From: Prevotella sp.
GTDB taxonomy: Bacteria > Bacteroidota > Bacteroidia > Bacteroidales > Bacteroidaceae
Assembly: GCA_016291495.1 (NCBI GenBank)
Contig: JAEEXI010000012.1
Location: 1-64,000 of the forward strand
Length of the DNA stretch: 64,000 nt
Direction of reading: 5' to 3'
Shown: one piece after another, positions 14,620-25,018 of the stretch
How the letters are laid out: every line of letters begins with the position of its first letter
Position numbering within the stretch: the stretch's first letter is position 1
The notes under the pieces: generated by a model
Databases searched by the model: none
Told to the model about the DNA's origin: nothing
The model's input: only the letters and a program-made list of their open reading frames with translations
Program-made: the position numbers and the translations under genes

Positions 14620-17073
14620 TTAGCGCAGCTCGGCATTGAGTTGTTTCTTCAGGTTCTGAATCAACTTCTGCATGATAGCGTCGATTTGCTTGTCGCCCAT
14701 CGTCTTCTCGGCATCCTGAAGGATGAAGTTGACGGCATACGACTTCTTGCCAGCAGGCAGTTTGTCGCCCTCATAGACGTCGAACAGCTCAACTTTCTTC
14801 AGGAACTTCTTCTCTGTCTGACGGGCTATCTCCTCAATCTGTGCGAACTCCACATTCTTGTCGATGAGTAAAGCGAGGTCACGGCTGACAGAGGGGAACT
14901 TAGGAATGTCGGTGAATTCCACCTTCTGCTTGCGGATGACCTTCATCAGCGCCGTCCAGTTGAGCTCGGCATAATACACGGGCGTGTCGATGTCGAACTG
15001 CTTCTGCAGTTTCTTGGTTAACACACCGAGTTCGATGAGTTGCTTGCCACCGCGATTCTCGATGGTCAGACCAGCGGAGAAAATGGCGTTCTCACTCTTC
15101 TTGCGCACCAACATGCCCGGCTGCACACCGATACGTGCCAGGATATTCTGCACGTAGGCATCAAGCTCTGCAAACGAGCTATCCTCATCGGCATGAGCCC
15201 ATGAGCCCTCTACACGCTTACCTGTCAGCCACAATGCCAAGTGATACTGTTCCTTATAGGCCTGCATGGGGTCGTCCTGATTCTCTTTGGCAGGGTCGAA
15301 GCTATACACGTTGCCGAATTCGAAGAACCGGCAGTTGCCGTTCTTGCGCTTCGCATTATGTTCGATGCTCTCTAAACCGCCATACAGCAGCGTGCCACGC
15401 ATCACGTTCAGGTCGCTCGACAGCGGATTCATAATCTTTACCAACTGAGCCTGCTGCTCTTCAGCATAGTAGGCAGCTTTCGTCAACGAGTTATTCAGGA
15501 TCTCGTTAAAGCCTGCACCTACCAACTGCTCGCTAACGAGGTTGGCCAACTTGTGCTTCTGGTCTTCCTCGCCCTTGATGACGAGACTCGACTTCAACTG
15601 CGTGGGAATCTCCACATTATTATATCCGTAGATGCGCAGGATATCCTCCACCACGTCACAAGGACGCTGCACATCCACACGATAAGCGGGAACTTCGAGT
15701 TTCAGTCCCTCGGCAGTTTCGCTGAGCACCTTCATCTCCAGCGAGTCACAAATGCTCTTGATAGTCTCTACGGGAATGTCCTTGCCCACCAGCGAATGAA
15801 CGTAGCTATACTGCAGGTCGACAACGGCATTCTCTATCTTCTCCGGATAGACATCCACGATTTCCATCGACACCTTACCGCCTGCCAACTCCTTGCAGAG
15901 CAGGGCGGCATATTTTAGCGCCTCGATGGTGCCATTGGGGTCGATGCCACGCTCAAAGCGGAAGGATGCATCAGTGCTTAGACCATGACGACGGGCAGAC
16001 TTACGAATCCAAGTAGGATGGAAGTAAGCACTCTCGAGCACCACGTTCTTCGTCGTCTCGTAGGTACCACTACCCTTTCCGCCAAACACACCAGCGATAC
16101 ACATCGGTTCTTCGGCGTTACAGATAGCCAGGTCGCGGTCAGAGAGCTTATGCTCCTCGCCGTCCAGCGTCTGGAACGGAGTTCCCTCCGGCATCGTCTT
16201 CACTACGATCTCATGACCCTTCACCATATCTGCATCAAAACAGTGCAGCGGTTGTCCCAGGGCCATCATCACGTAGTTAGTGATGTCCACAATATTATTG
16301 ATAGGACGCAATCCGATAGTCGTCAGCTTGTTCTTCAGCCACTCAGGACTCTCCTTCACGTCGCAGTCCGTCACGCTGACACACGCATAACGTTTACAAG
16401 CCTCTGTATTCTCAATTCTTACCTTGACAGGCAGATCGTGGTTATCCACTTTGAAACCTTCTACAGAAGGCTTGTGCATCACCGTCTCATATCCGTTCTG
16501 CTTCAACCAAGCATACAGGTCGCGGGCAACTCCCCAATGTGACAGGGCGTCGGCACGGTTAGCGGTGATATCGACTTCGATGAGCCAGTCGCTCTCCAAG
16601 TGGTAATATTCTGCGGCAGGTGTGCCGACAACAGCGTCCTCAGGCAATACGATGATGCCTGCGTGCGAAGTACCGATACCGATCTCGTCCTCCGCACAAA
16701 TCATGCCGTTCGACTCTACACCGCGTAGCTTCGACTTTTTGATGACGAACTCCTGATCGCCGTCATACAATACACAGCCTAAATCGGCCACAATCACTTT
16801 CTGACCAGCAGCCACATTCGGCGCGCCGCATACAATCTGCGACGGTTCGCCCTTACCCAGGTCAACCGTTGTCACATGCAGGTGGTCGGAGTTCGGATGC
16901 ATTTCACACGTCAGCACCTTACCCACATACAGGCCTTTCAGTCCACCTTTGATACTTTGTACTTCCTCGAGTGCGTCAACCTCCAGACCTGTCGATGTCA
17001 AGGCATCACACACCTGCTGTGGTGTGAGGTCGAAATCCACGTACTCCTTCAACCATTTATAAGAGATATTCAT
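14620..17073 (-). CDS. pheT: Phenylalanyl-tRNA synthetase beta subunit
   Basis: PheT is the beta subunit of the (alpha-beta)2 synthetase that charges tRNA-Phe. At 817 residues it is full length. It has the N-terminal tRNA-binding (EMAP-like) domain (about 40-155; VGKVLTCEMHPNSDHLHV), the B3/B4 editing domain (about 210-385), B5 (about 405-480), the catalytic-core-like part, and the C-terminal anticodon-binding FDX-ACB domain (about 725-815). pheS is not next to it, which is common in Bacteroidota. A TACCTTTG box lies at 17105-17112. Confidence 0.97.
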   Translation of the reverse strand: MNISYKWLKEYVDFDLTPQQVCDALTSTGLEVDALEEVQSIKGGLKGLYVGKVLTCEMHPNSDHLHVTTVDLGKGEPSQIVCGAPNVAAGQKVIVADLGCVLYDGDQEFVIKKSKLRGVESNGMICAEDEIGIGTSHAGIIVLPEDAVVGTPAAEYYHLESDWLIEVDITANRADALSHWGVARDLYAWLKQNGYETVMHKPSVEGFKVDNHDLPVKVRIENTEACKRYACVSVTDCDVKESPEWLKNKLTTIGLRPINNIVDITNYVMMALGQPLHCFDADMVKGHEIVVKTMPEGTPFQTLDGEEHKLSDRDLAICNAEEPMCIAGVFGGKGSGTYETTKNVVLESAYFHPTWIRKSARRHGLSTDASFRFERGIDPNGTIEALKYAALLCKELAGGKVSMEIVDVYPEKIENAVVDLQYSYVHSLVGKDIPVETIKSICDSLEMKVLSETAEGLKLEVPAYRVDVQRPCDVVEDILRIYGYNNVEIPTQLKSSLVIKGEEDQKHKLANLVSEQLVGAGFNEILNNSLTKAAYYAEEQQAQLVKIMNPLSSDLNVMRGTLLYGGLESIEHNAKRKNGNCRFFEFGNVYSFDPAKENQDDPMQAYKEQYHLALWLTGKRVEGSWAHADEDSSFAELDAYVQNILARIGVQPGMLVRKKSENAIFSAGLTIENRGGKQLIELGVLTKKLQKQFDIDTPVYYAELNWTALMKVIRKQKVEFTDIPKFPSVSRDLALLIDKNVEFAQIEEIARQTEKKFLKKVELFDVYEGDKLPAGKKSYAVNFILQDAEKTMGDKQIDAIMQKLIQNLKKQLNAELR

Positions 17074-17104
17074 TGCAATGATGTGTTATTTCTGAAATTG
17101 AGTG

Positions 17105-17112
17105 CAAAGGTA
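17105..17112 (-). promoter_or_regulatory. Promoter -7 box for pheT
   Basis: On the minus strand this reads TACCTTTG, 32 bases upstream of the pheT start. Confidence 0.8.
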
Positions 17113-17274
17113 CAAATAAGTGAGCGAAAATGCAAATTTATTTGCAATTTTCCGAACGGAAGTATCTTAGACGTAGTCAAAGTACGATAAAAAAACAAGC
17201 AAATGCCACTCACCAGACAGTCTTCATCATTTCGGCTGTAAACAAATTGCGTAAGAAATTTTTCACCCGTACAA

Positions 17275-17405
17275 ATGACAGATGACAGATGACAGTTTCC
17301 ATTTTCGATGAATTTTGCTTTACTATTATATATAATATATATATTATATATATAGTAACTGAAATCTCAATTCTTTTTTGGAAACTGTCATCTGTCATCT
17401 GTCAT
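17275..17405. repeat. 131-bp inverted-repeat element built from GATGACA heptads
   Basis: A perfect 27-base inverted repeat (17275-17301 and 17379-17405) flanks an AT-rich core. Each arm contains almost three ATGACAG/GATGACA heptads followed by TTTCC. The core contains a long TA-rich palindrome (about 17322-17357). There is no open reading frame inside and no target-site duplication that I can identify. It could be a non-autonomous mobile element or a large RNA hairpin; it lies between the pheT promoter and the end of the ATP synthase operon. Confidence 0.75.
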
Positions 17406-17521
17406 CGCCCCCAAAAAACGGCTAAAACCGACTTCGTGTAAAAGAGTGGCGATTTTTAGCACGAAATCGACTCAAAAACACCAAAAACGGCGAATAATTT
17501 GGAATCACTTTGAAAATTTCG

Positions 17522-17529
17522 TACCTTTG
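17522..17529 (+). promoter_or_regulatory. Orphan promoter box with no coding gene downstream
   Basis: TACCTTTG, a full consensus box reading right, yet every gene for the next 11 kb is on the minus strand. It would start a transcript near 17535. Confidence 0.55.
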
Positions 17530-17531
17530 CA

Positions 17532-17700
17532 CTGTCGATGAAAAGATGGATTTGAGCGCGCAAGGCGGAAAAAATTGTTTTCAGGTGCACCAGAATTTTC
17601 GGACTGCCCAGCGCGTAAAAAATAAAGTCGGAAGCGACAGAAAACACCGTTCTTTGAAATTTTGTAAAATACATGACAATTTGTAGCACCAAAAGGTAAA
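17532..17700 (+). ncRNA. Candidate structured non-coding RNA
   Basis: Downstream of the orphan promoter, CTGTCG (17532-17537) can pair with CGACAG (17635-17640), closing a domain of about 109 bases. Inside it, CGCGC (17557-17561) pairs with GCGCG (17611-17615). No start codon opens a frame longer than a few residues. The 3' end is uncertain; it may run into the atpG terminator region. This is an inference from promoter and pairing only. Confidence 0.35.
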
Positions 17701-17739
17701 AGAAGAGGACCAACACTCACTCTGAATGTCAGCCCTCTT
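17690..17739 (-). terminator. Terminator of the ATP synthase operon
   Basis: Between 17703 and 17739 the minus strand folds into a long hairpin. AAGAGG pairs with CCTCTT, and ACATTCA with TGAGTGT, joined by wobble pairs. A CTTTTACCTTTT tail follows. It lies 20 bases after the atpG stop. Confidence 0.75.
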
Positions 17740-17758
17740 AGTTAGATTACATACACGC

Positions 17759-18727
17759 CTAATTGTTTACCGAACCACCAACGATGTCGAGAAGTTCGTT
17801 TGTGATAGCCTGCTGACGACCCTTGTTATACTGCAGGTTGAGCTGACGCAACAGCTCGTCGGCATTGTCCGTAGCCGTCTGCATGGCCACCATACGTGCC
17901 GCATGCTCGGAAGCCACACTGTCGAGCAGAGCGGTATAGAGCATGAGATGTGCCATCTTAGGCAGGAGTTCTGTGAGCACGGTGTTCATGTCGGGTTCGA
18001 CGATGAAATTGTCGTTCAGCGGAGCCACCTCACCCTCTTTCACCTCCTTCTTGCGGCGGTTCTTCTTCAGATACTCCTGAGCCTTCTTCGTGGCAACGTT
18101 CGACGTCAGGTCGCGCTCGTGGTCACGTCCCAGTTCGCTTTCAAGGTCGATGGGCAGGAACTGCTTCTTCGTCAGCACCTGAGAGCCAGCGCTCTTGAAA
18201 TGATGATAGATGAGTTCCACGCGGTCTATCTCGCCATTGGCAAACTTGGTGCCCAGTTCCATCACAATGTCAATACATGGCTGCACATGGGGATGGTCGA
18301 CCAGCGCTGCATACTCGCCAAAGCAGTTGTAGCCCAGTTTGCGTGCTTTCTCAGCCACTTTACGGCCAATGGGATACACCTCAACACTACCCTGCCCTAA
18401 CTCTTCTGTATATGCATCGACCGTGCGCTGCATGAGCTTGATGATATTAGAATTGAATCCGCCACAGAGTGACGAGTTGCTGCTGAACACCACCAAGGCA
18501 ACACGCTTCACGGGACGCTCCTGATCGAAGATAGTTTTAGGCTCTGCCTCCGCAGCCAGAAACGATTTGAGGATGTGCTCCAGCATCGTCTCATAGGGCA
18601 GCATGTTCTGGATGGCCACCTGTGCATGGTGCAACTTGGAATTGGCCACCATTTTCATGGCAGAGGTAATCTTGCGCGTCGATTGGACGGAGGCAATACG
18701 GCCTTTAATTTCTTTCAGGCTTGCCAT
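17759..18727 (-). CDS. atpG: ATP synthase subunit gamma
   Basis: The gamma subunit is the central rotor shaft of F1. The 322-residue protein has the conserved N-terminus with LKEIKGRIASVQSTRKITSAMKMV in outline (residues 4-27) and a matching C-terminal helix with VASEHAARMVAMQTATDNADELL in outline (about 275-297). The middle part is longer than in E. coli (287 residues) and includes a charged KKNRRKKEVKEGE stretch near residue 225, as seen in other Bacteroidota. It is the last gene of the atp operon, six bases after atpA, and is followed by the operon terminator. Confidence 0.96.
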   Translation of the reverse strand: MASLKEIKGRIASVQSTRKITSAMKMVANSKLHHAQVAIQNMLPYETMLEHILKSFLAAEAEPKTIFDQERPVKRVALVVFSSNSSLCGGFNSNIIKLMQRTVDAYTEELGQGSVEVYPIGRKVAEKARKLGYNCFGEYAALVDHPHVQPCIDIVMELGTKFANGEIDRVELIYHHFKSAGSQVLTKKQFLPIDLESELGRDHERDLTSNVATKKAQEYLKKNRRKKEVKEGEVAPLNDNFIVEPDMNTVLTELLPKMAHLMLYTALLDSVASEHAARMVAMQTATDNADELLRQLNLQYNKGRQQAITNELLDIVGGSVNN

Positions 18728-18733
18728 AGGCGC

Positions 18734-20320
18734 TTAGCTTTTAAACGTTCCGGCGATGTCGGCCATAACGGCTTCAATCTTCTTTGTCACGTCGTCGTCA
18801 ATCTTTCCGGCGGCCAGGGTTTCAATGACATCAGGAGCAGACGTGCGCAACTTGTCGAGGAACTGATCCTGGCACTCGCGGACCTTGGCAATGGGCACTT
18901 CCTTCATCAAACCATGCATACCACAATACAGAATGGCCACCTGCTCACCAACGGGCATGGGGCTGTACTGGGGCTGAATGAGCAACTGCTGGTTCTTACG
19001 TCCACGGTCAAGCGTCATAGCCGTCACAGCATCCATATCGCTGGAGAACTGCGAGAAGGCCTCGAGTTCACGATACTGGGCCTGGTCAATCTTCAGCGTA
19101 CCAGCCACTTTCTTCATGGACTTGATCTGTGCCGAACCACCCACACGGCTCACGGAGATACCTACGTTAATAGCTGGACGGAAACCTTGGTTGAAGAGGT
19201 TGGATTCCAAGAATATCTGTCCGTCGGTGATAGAAATCACATTGGTGGGAATATACGCGGATACGTCGCCAGCCTGCGTCTCAATGATAGGCAGAGCGGT
19301 GAGCGAGCCACCACCCTTGACGTGACCTTTCATGCACTCAGGCAGGTCGTTCATAGCCTCGGCTACCTCCTGTTGTTCATTCATCTTCGCAGCACGCTCC
19401 AACAAACGAGAGTGGAGATAGAATACGTCGCCGGGATAAGCTTCACGTCCAGAAGGACGGCGCAGAATCAGCGATATCTCACGATAGGCCACAGCCTGCT
19501 TCGATAGGTCGTCGTAGACCACAAGAGCGGGCAGGCCACGGTCACGGAAGTACTCTCCGATGGCAGCACCGGCAAAGGGTGCATAGTACTGCAAAGCAGC
19601 GGGATCGGCAGCAGTAGCAGCCACCACGATGGTGTATGGCATTGCGCCGTGCTCCTTGAGCGTCTGCACAAGGTTGGCAACAGTACTGGCCTTCTGACCG
19701 ATGGCCACATAGATACAATAGACAGGCTTGCCTGCCTCATAGAAACTCTTCTGATTGATGATGGTATCCACAGCAATAGCGGTCTTACCCGTCTGACGGT
19801 CACCAATGATGAGCTCACGCTGTCCACGGCCAATGGGAATCATTGAGTCAATGGACTTCAGACCAGTCTGCAGCGGTTCCTTCACAGGCTGACGATAGAT
19901 AACGCCAGGAGCCTTGCGGTCCAGCGGCATCTCGAAAGCATCGGTAAGGTCGATATCTCCCAAACCGTCAACGGCCTGACCCAGCGGGTTAACAATACGG
20001 CCGAGCATGTTGTCGTTGACACGGATAGAAGCGATGCGCTTGGTGCGTTTCACAATCATGCCTTCCTTGATGCCTGAGGTGGGACCCAGCAGCACACAAC
20101 CGACATTATCCTCCTCGAGGTTCTCCACGATAGCCATCGTGCCGTTCTCGAACTCCAGCAGTTCCTTAGACTCGGCATTGCGCAGACCATAGATGCGGGC
20201 AACACCGTCGCTGACGGTAAGCACGGTACCAACCTCGTCAAACTGTTCAGTATTCTGAATGCCTTTCAGCTGTTCGAGCAGCACCTGGGATACTTCGCTT
20301 GGTTTAATCTTATCTGACAT
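18734..20320 (-). CDS. atpA: ATP synthase subunit alpha
   Basis: The alpha subunit forms the F1 hexamer with beta and binds ATP at non-catalytic sites. The 528-residue protein has the P-loop GDRQTGKTA near residue 172, the [26 protein letters not shown] region in outline (about 285-310) with the family's conserved arginine, and [17 protein letters not shown] near 370. It lies between atpH (29 bases upstream) and atpG (six bases downstream). Length and motifs are ordinary. Confidence 0.98.
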   Translation of the reverse strand: MSDKIKPSEVSQVLLEQLKGIQNTEQFDEVGTVLTVSDGVARIYGLRNAESKELLEFENGTMAIVENLEEDNVGCVLLGPTSGIKEGMIVKRTKRIASIRVNDNMLGRIVNPLGQAVDGLGDIDLTDAFEMPLDRKAPGVIYRQPVKEPLQTGLKSIDSMIPIGRGQRELIIGDRQTGKTAIAVDTIINQKSFYEAGKPVYCIYVAIGQKASTVANLVQTLKEHGAMPYTIVVAATAADPAALQYYAPFAGAAIGEYFRDRGLPALVVYDDLSKQAVAYREISLILRRPSGREAYPGDVFYLHSRLLERAAKMNEQQEVAEAMNDLPECMKGHVKGGGSLTALPIIETQAGDVSAYIPTNVISITDGQIFLESNLFNQGFRPAINVGISVSRVGGSAQIKSMKKVAGTLKIDQAQYRELEAFSQFSSDMDAVTAMTLDRGRKNQQLLIQPQYSPMPVGEQVAILYCGMHGLMKEVPIAKVRECQDQFLDKLRTSAPDVIETLAAGKIDDDVTKKIEAVMADIAGTFKS

Positions 20321-20349
20321 TTGATTAAATTTTTTACCTTTTTACTTTT

Positions 20350-20886
20350 TTACCTTTTCAAGGTGTTAAGAATGTTGTTGAGCTTCGACTTGACACTGGC
20401 GTCCATACGGAACGTGTCATATTCGAGGATAAAACCACCGATGATGTCGGGATCCACCTCGGTCTCAAACTCCACAGTACCATTAGTCTTGCTCTCCACC
20501 ATCTGACGCATCTTCTGCTCAGTCTGAGCTGAGACGCGGGCGGCAGTGGTGAGTTTGCCACGAATGACGTTCTTCTGCTTGCGGTAAAGCGTGATGTACG
20601 AATTAGCCATGAATTGCATCACGTTCTCACGGTCTTCCTTCAAGACAAGGGCAATGAATGCCTTCGTCAACTCACACGGCTTTTCACCGGCAGCAACGAG
20701 CAGCAACGTCTCCTTCTTGTCCTTCGAAAGCATGGGATTGTCTATCGTATGGCGTAATGCGGGTACGTCCAGATAGCTCTTGGCCACCGTCATCATCTCC
20801 TGATAGACGGTATCTTCCTGCTTCTGGTCGGTAGCTCTCTTCAAGAGCGCCCTCGCATATCTCATCGATATTACTCCTATATCCAT
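20350..20886 (-). CDS. atpH: ATP synthase subunit delta
   Basis: The delta subunit (OSCP) joins the peripheral stalk to the top of F1. At 178 residues it has family length. It starts with the typical MRYARALLKRA pattern near residue 8 and ends with the conserved beta part DPDIIGGFILEYD near 148. It sits between atpF and atpA, 20 bases after atpF. Sequence conservation is low, as usual for this subunit, but operon position makes the assignment secure. Confidence 0.95.
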   Translation of the reverse strand: MDIGVISMRYARALLKRATDQKQEDTVYQEMMTVAKSYLDVPALRHTIDNPMLSKDKKETLLLVAAGEKPCELTKAFIALVLKEDRENVMQFMANSYITLYRKQKNVIRGKLTTAARVSAQTEQKMRQMVESKTNGTVEFETEVDPDIIGGFILEYDTFRMDASVKSKLNNILNTLKR

Positions 20887-20906
20887 ACGCTTAATTCTAT
20901 TGAGAA

Positions 20907-21401
20907 TTAGTTGGCAGAAACATCATCCAGCATACGGTCAATCAAATCCATCTGCGACTTGTCGTCCTTCAGGTTCTGCTTGAGAACCTTTTCGGCAATC
21001 TGAATGCTCAGCGCAGCTACCTGCTGACGGATGTCGGCAATGGCTGCCTTTTTCTCCTGTTCAATGGCGGCTTTCGCCTCGTCCATGAGTCGGGCGCCTT
21101 CACTACGTGCCTTCGTCTGAGCCTGTTCAACGATGGAGTCACGTGTCGCGGCAGCTTCCTTCAGTATCTGAGCCTGCTTCTCGCGTGCCTCCTGCAGAAT
21201 GGATTCACTTTCCTTTTGAATGTTGGCCAGCCGTTCGTTAGCCTCATGAGCTTTCCTCAGCGACTCGTCGATGAAAGCCTGACGATCCTTCACCATCCCA
21301 GTGATGACGGGGAAGCCAAACTTCCAAAGGAGGAAGAATACCACGAGGAACGTGATAGACATCCAGAACAACAGACCAGTACTCGGAATCAATAAATCCA
21401 T
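20907..21401 (-). CDS. atpF: ATP synthase subunit b
   Basis: Subunit b is the membrane-anchored peripheral stalk of the F1Fo complex. The 164-residue protein has one N-terminal transmembrane helix (about 8-28, ending in FLLWKFGFPV) and a long charged coiled coil rich in Ala, Glu, Lys and Gln. It has the usual length. Only one b gene is present, so the stalk is presumably a homodimer. It lies 43 bases after atpE. Confidence 0.96.
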   Translation of the reverse strand: MDLLIPSTGLLFWMSITFLVVFFLLWKFGFPVITGMVKDRQAFIDESLRKAHEANERLANIQKESESILQEAREKQAQILKEAAATRDSIVEQAQTKARSEGARLMDEAKAAIEQEKKAAIADIRQQVAALSIQIAEKVLKQNLKDDKSQMDLIDRMLDDVSAN

Positions 21402-21444
21402 AAGCTGAATTTTACCTTTTACTTTTTAAACTTTTTACCTTTGC

Positions 21445-21687
<243 letters not shown>

Positions 21688-21747
21688 TTAATTTTTTAAG
21701 TTGTTAATTATTTAATTCTTTAATTTATTTACTACTTACCTCTTACA

Positions 21748-22800
21748 TCACTCATGTGCCGGTTCCACACGTGCCAGACCGATAAACACAGCTGACAACA
21801 TGGTGAACACCATAGCCTGGATGAAGCATACCAAACACTCCAGACACATCATGAAGACACTCATGATAACCGACAGTGCCGACATCGACAACTGTACGGC
21901 TACAGCCTGACTGGCAACGAGGAAGATGATACACGTGATAGCCACCGCAATCGCGTGACCTGCCATCATGTTGGCAAAGAGACGGATCATCAATGCAAAG
22001 GGCTTGGTGAAAATACCCACAAACTCAATCACAGGAATGATGGGAATGGGCGCTTTCAGCCATGTAGGCACCTCTGGCCAGAAGATATCTTTCCAGTAGT
22101 GCTTATTGCCCGAGAACTGCACGATGATGAACGTGCAGAGTGCCAGGAAGAACGTCACGGCGATATTGCCCGTCACATTGCCTGAGCCCGGTGGGAACGG
22201 AATAAGACCCATCACGTTGCAGGTGAAGATGAAAAAGAAGCACGTCAACAGGTAGGGCACATATTTCTCGTAACCTTTGCCCACTCCTGGCTTGATAATA
22301 TCATCTACCACATACATCACCAACATCTCGACGAAGCCTACGAAGCCTCCTGGTGCCGGGTCGGAAGCCTGACGCTTTTTATACCAACGGGCACTGCCCA
22401 ATATACAACACAACAGGATAACAACGTTGATGAACATCACGGCTACCGTCTTCGTGATTGACAGGTCGAGAACGGGTTCACCATTCTCCACGATTTTGCC
22501 TGCATTGTCTCCTTCTGTGGCAATGGCCAACCCATAAGGCCCCTGACGCAGTCCGTTGGCATCAGCATGGTGTTCGAACTGAGAAGAGCAGAACACGTGC
22601 CAACCCGTAGAACTACTAACGATGACAGGCAGTGGTATAACCAGCGACTTCCCCTCGCCATAGTCGGTGACGTGCCATTCGTGCGAATCCTTGATATGCT
22701 CAAGTACCACCTCCTTGGCCGAGAAGTCTTCTGCCCTCATCGCAGGCATCATTGCCAACAGCAAGAGTGCTATACAAAGCAGTCGTTTCATATAAATCAT
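21748..22800 (-). CDS. atpB: ATP synthase subunit a
   Basis: Subunit a forms the ion half-channels next to the c ring. The 350-residue protein is longer than E. coli AtpB (271) because of an N-terminal signal-like segment (RLLCIALLLLAMMPAMRA) and a soluble part of about 90 residues before the first membrane helix, a known Bacteroidota feature. The essential arginine lies in PFALMIRLFANMMAGH near residue 270. An in-frame ATG at 22791 (MKRLL) is an equally good start and gives a cleaner signal sequence. It lies 28 bases after the small membrane protein. Confidence 0.95.
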   Translation of the reverse strand: MIYMKRLLCIALLLLAMMPAMRAEDFSAKEVVLEHIKDSHEWHVTDYGEGKSLVIPLPVIVSSSTGWHVFCSSQFEHHADANGLRQGPYGLAIATEGDNAGKIVENGEPVLDLSITKTVAVMFINVVILLCCILGSARWYKKRQASDPAPGGFVGFVEMLVMYVVDDIIKPGVGKGYEKYVPYLLTCFFFIFTCNVMGLIPFPPGSGNVTGNIAVTFFLALCTFIIVQFSGNKHYWKDIFWPEVPTWLKAPIPIIPVIEFVGIFTKPFALMIRLFANMMAGHAIAVAITCIIFLVASQAVAVQLSMSALSVIMSVFMMCLECLVCFIQAMVFTMLSAVFIGLARVEPAHE

Positions 22801-22828
22801 AATTCTTAACTCTTAGTTTCTTAACTCT

Positions 22829-23092
22829 TTAGTGTCTCATTGAGAGTGTAACGACCATCATCGCTGCAAACATCACCATATAGATGGCTACAAACCGGAT
22901 GACATCTTGCCTGTTGTCGGCAAGTAGTGCGTAGATGCCTGCCAGCGAGACTACCAGTATCATGCGAATCACCGTCATAATGAGGTAGAACCTTGGTAGT
23001 GCCTCGGGCTGATGGGCTTTCACCACGTCGTATAGCTTGACGTAAGCTACACCCAACAGCGTCAACAGGCATACTGCAACGACATAAATCAT
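22829..23092 (-). CDS. Small membrane protein of the atp operon (AtpI-like position)
   Basis: This 87-residue protein has three predicted transmembrane segments and a basic loop between them. It sits between atpC and atpB, overlapping atpC by four bases. Many atp operons carry a small membrane protein (AtpI, AtpR or AtpQ) at the equivalent place that helps assemble the c ring or load Mg2+. The sequence itself carries no diagnostic motif that I can identify, so an assembly role is inferred from context only. Confidence 0.75.
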   Translation of the reverse strand: MIYVVAVCLLTLLGVAYVKLYDVVKAHQPEALPRFYLIMTVIRMILVVSLAGIYALLADNRQDVIRFVAIYMVMFAAMMVVTLSMRH

Positions 23093-23322
23093 TCTGCCTT
23101 TTCGACGCAGAGTGACACTTCGTTCTTCTGCACCTCAACGAATCCACCCAGTATCGGGAGTTCATTGCCATCATACACCACCGTGCCTTTCTGCAGTGTG
23201 GAGATGATGGGCGCATGGTTAGTAAGTATCTCGAACTGGCCTTGTGTACCAGGAACTACCACCTGCTCCACCTCTCCGTCGTACTCGACTCTTTCTGGTG
23301 TTACTATCTTGAGTTTCAACAT
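23089..23322 (-). CDS. atpC: ATP synthase subunit epsilon
   Basis: The epsilon subunit links gamma to the c ring and can inhibit ATP hydrolysis. With 77 residues only the N-terminal beta-sandwich is present (KLKIVTPERVEYDGEVEQV, GTQGQFEILTNHAPIIS). The C-terminal inhibitory helix pair of longer homologues (about 135 residues) is absent. This short form is common in Bacteroidota and implies that epsilon-type inhibition by extended helices does not operate here. It lies 28 bases after atpD. Confidence 0.95.
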   Translation of the reverse strand: MLKLKIVTPERVEYDGEVEQVVVPGTQGQFEILTNHAPIISTLQKGTVVYDGNELPILGGFVEVQKNEVSLCVEKAE

Positions 23323-23350
23323 ACCTATTTTATATAATAATGTATATGCT

Positions 23351-24910
<1,560 letters not shown>

Positions 24911-24927
24911 TTAAGTTATAGTTCTGC

Positions 24928-24935
24928 AAAGATAA
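24928..24935 (-). promoter_or_regulatory. Promoter -7 box for the ATP synthase operon
   Basis: On the minus strand this reads TATCTTTG, 51 bases upstream of atpD. Confidence 0.75.
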
Positions 24936-24948
24936 CAAATTAATCCCA

Positions 24949-24989
24949 ATAAAAAAAACATTTCCGAACTTTTAATTCGAAAATGTTTA
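24949..24989 (-). terminator. Intrinsic terminator after pfkA
   Basis: On the minus strand AAACATTTTCGAA pairs with TTCGGAAATGTTT (13 bp, one wobble pair) around a seven-base loop, followed by a run of T. It separates nhaD-pfkA from the atp promoter. Confidence 0.9.
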
Positions 24990-25018
24990 TTTTTCATGTC
25001 ATTTAAGAAGTCTGGTCC

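Noticed and set aside
17275..17405. Insertion sequence
   Set aside because: There is no transposase frame inside, and no target duplication was identified; only an inverted-repeat element can be claimed.
17505..17720. Minus-strand frame of 71 residues upstream of pheT
   Set aside because: It crosses a promoter box and ends beside the atp terminator; there is no start context or family resemblance.
18575..19507. 310-residue open frame opposite atpA/atpG
   Set aside because: It spans two well supported ATP synthase genes on the other strand and shows no protein motif.
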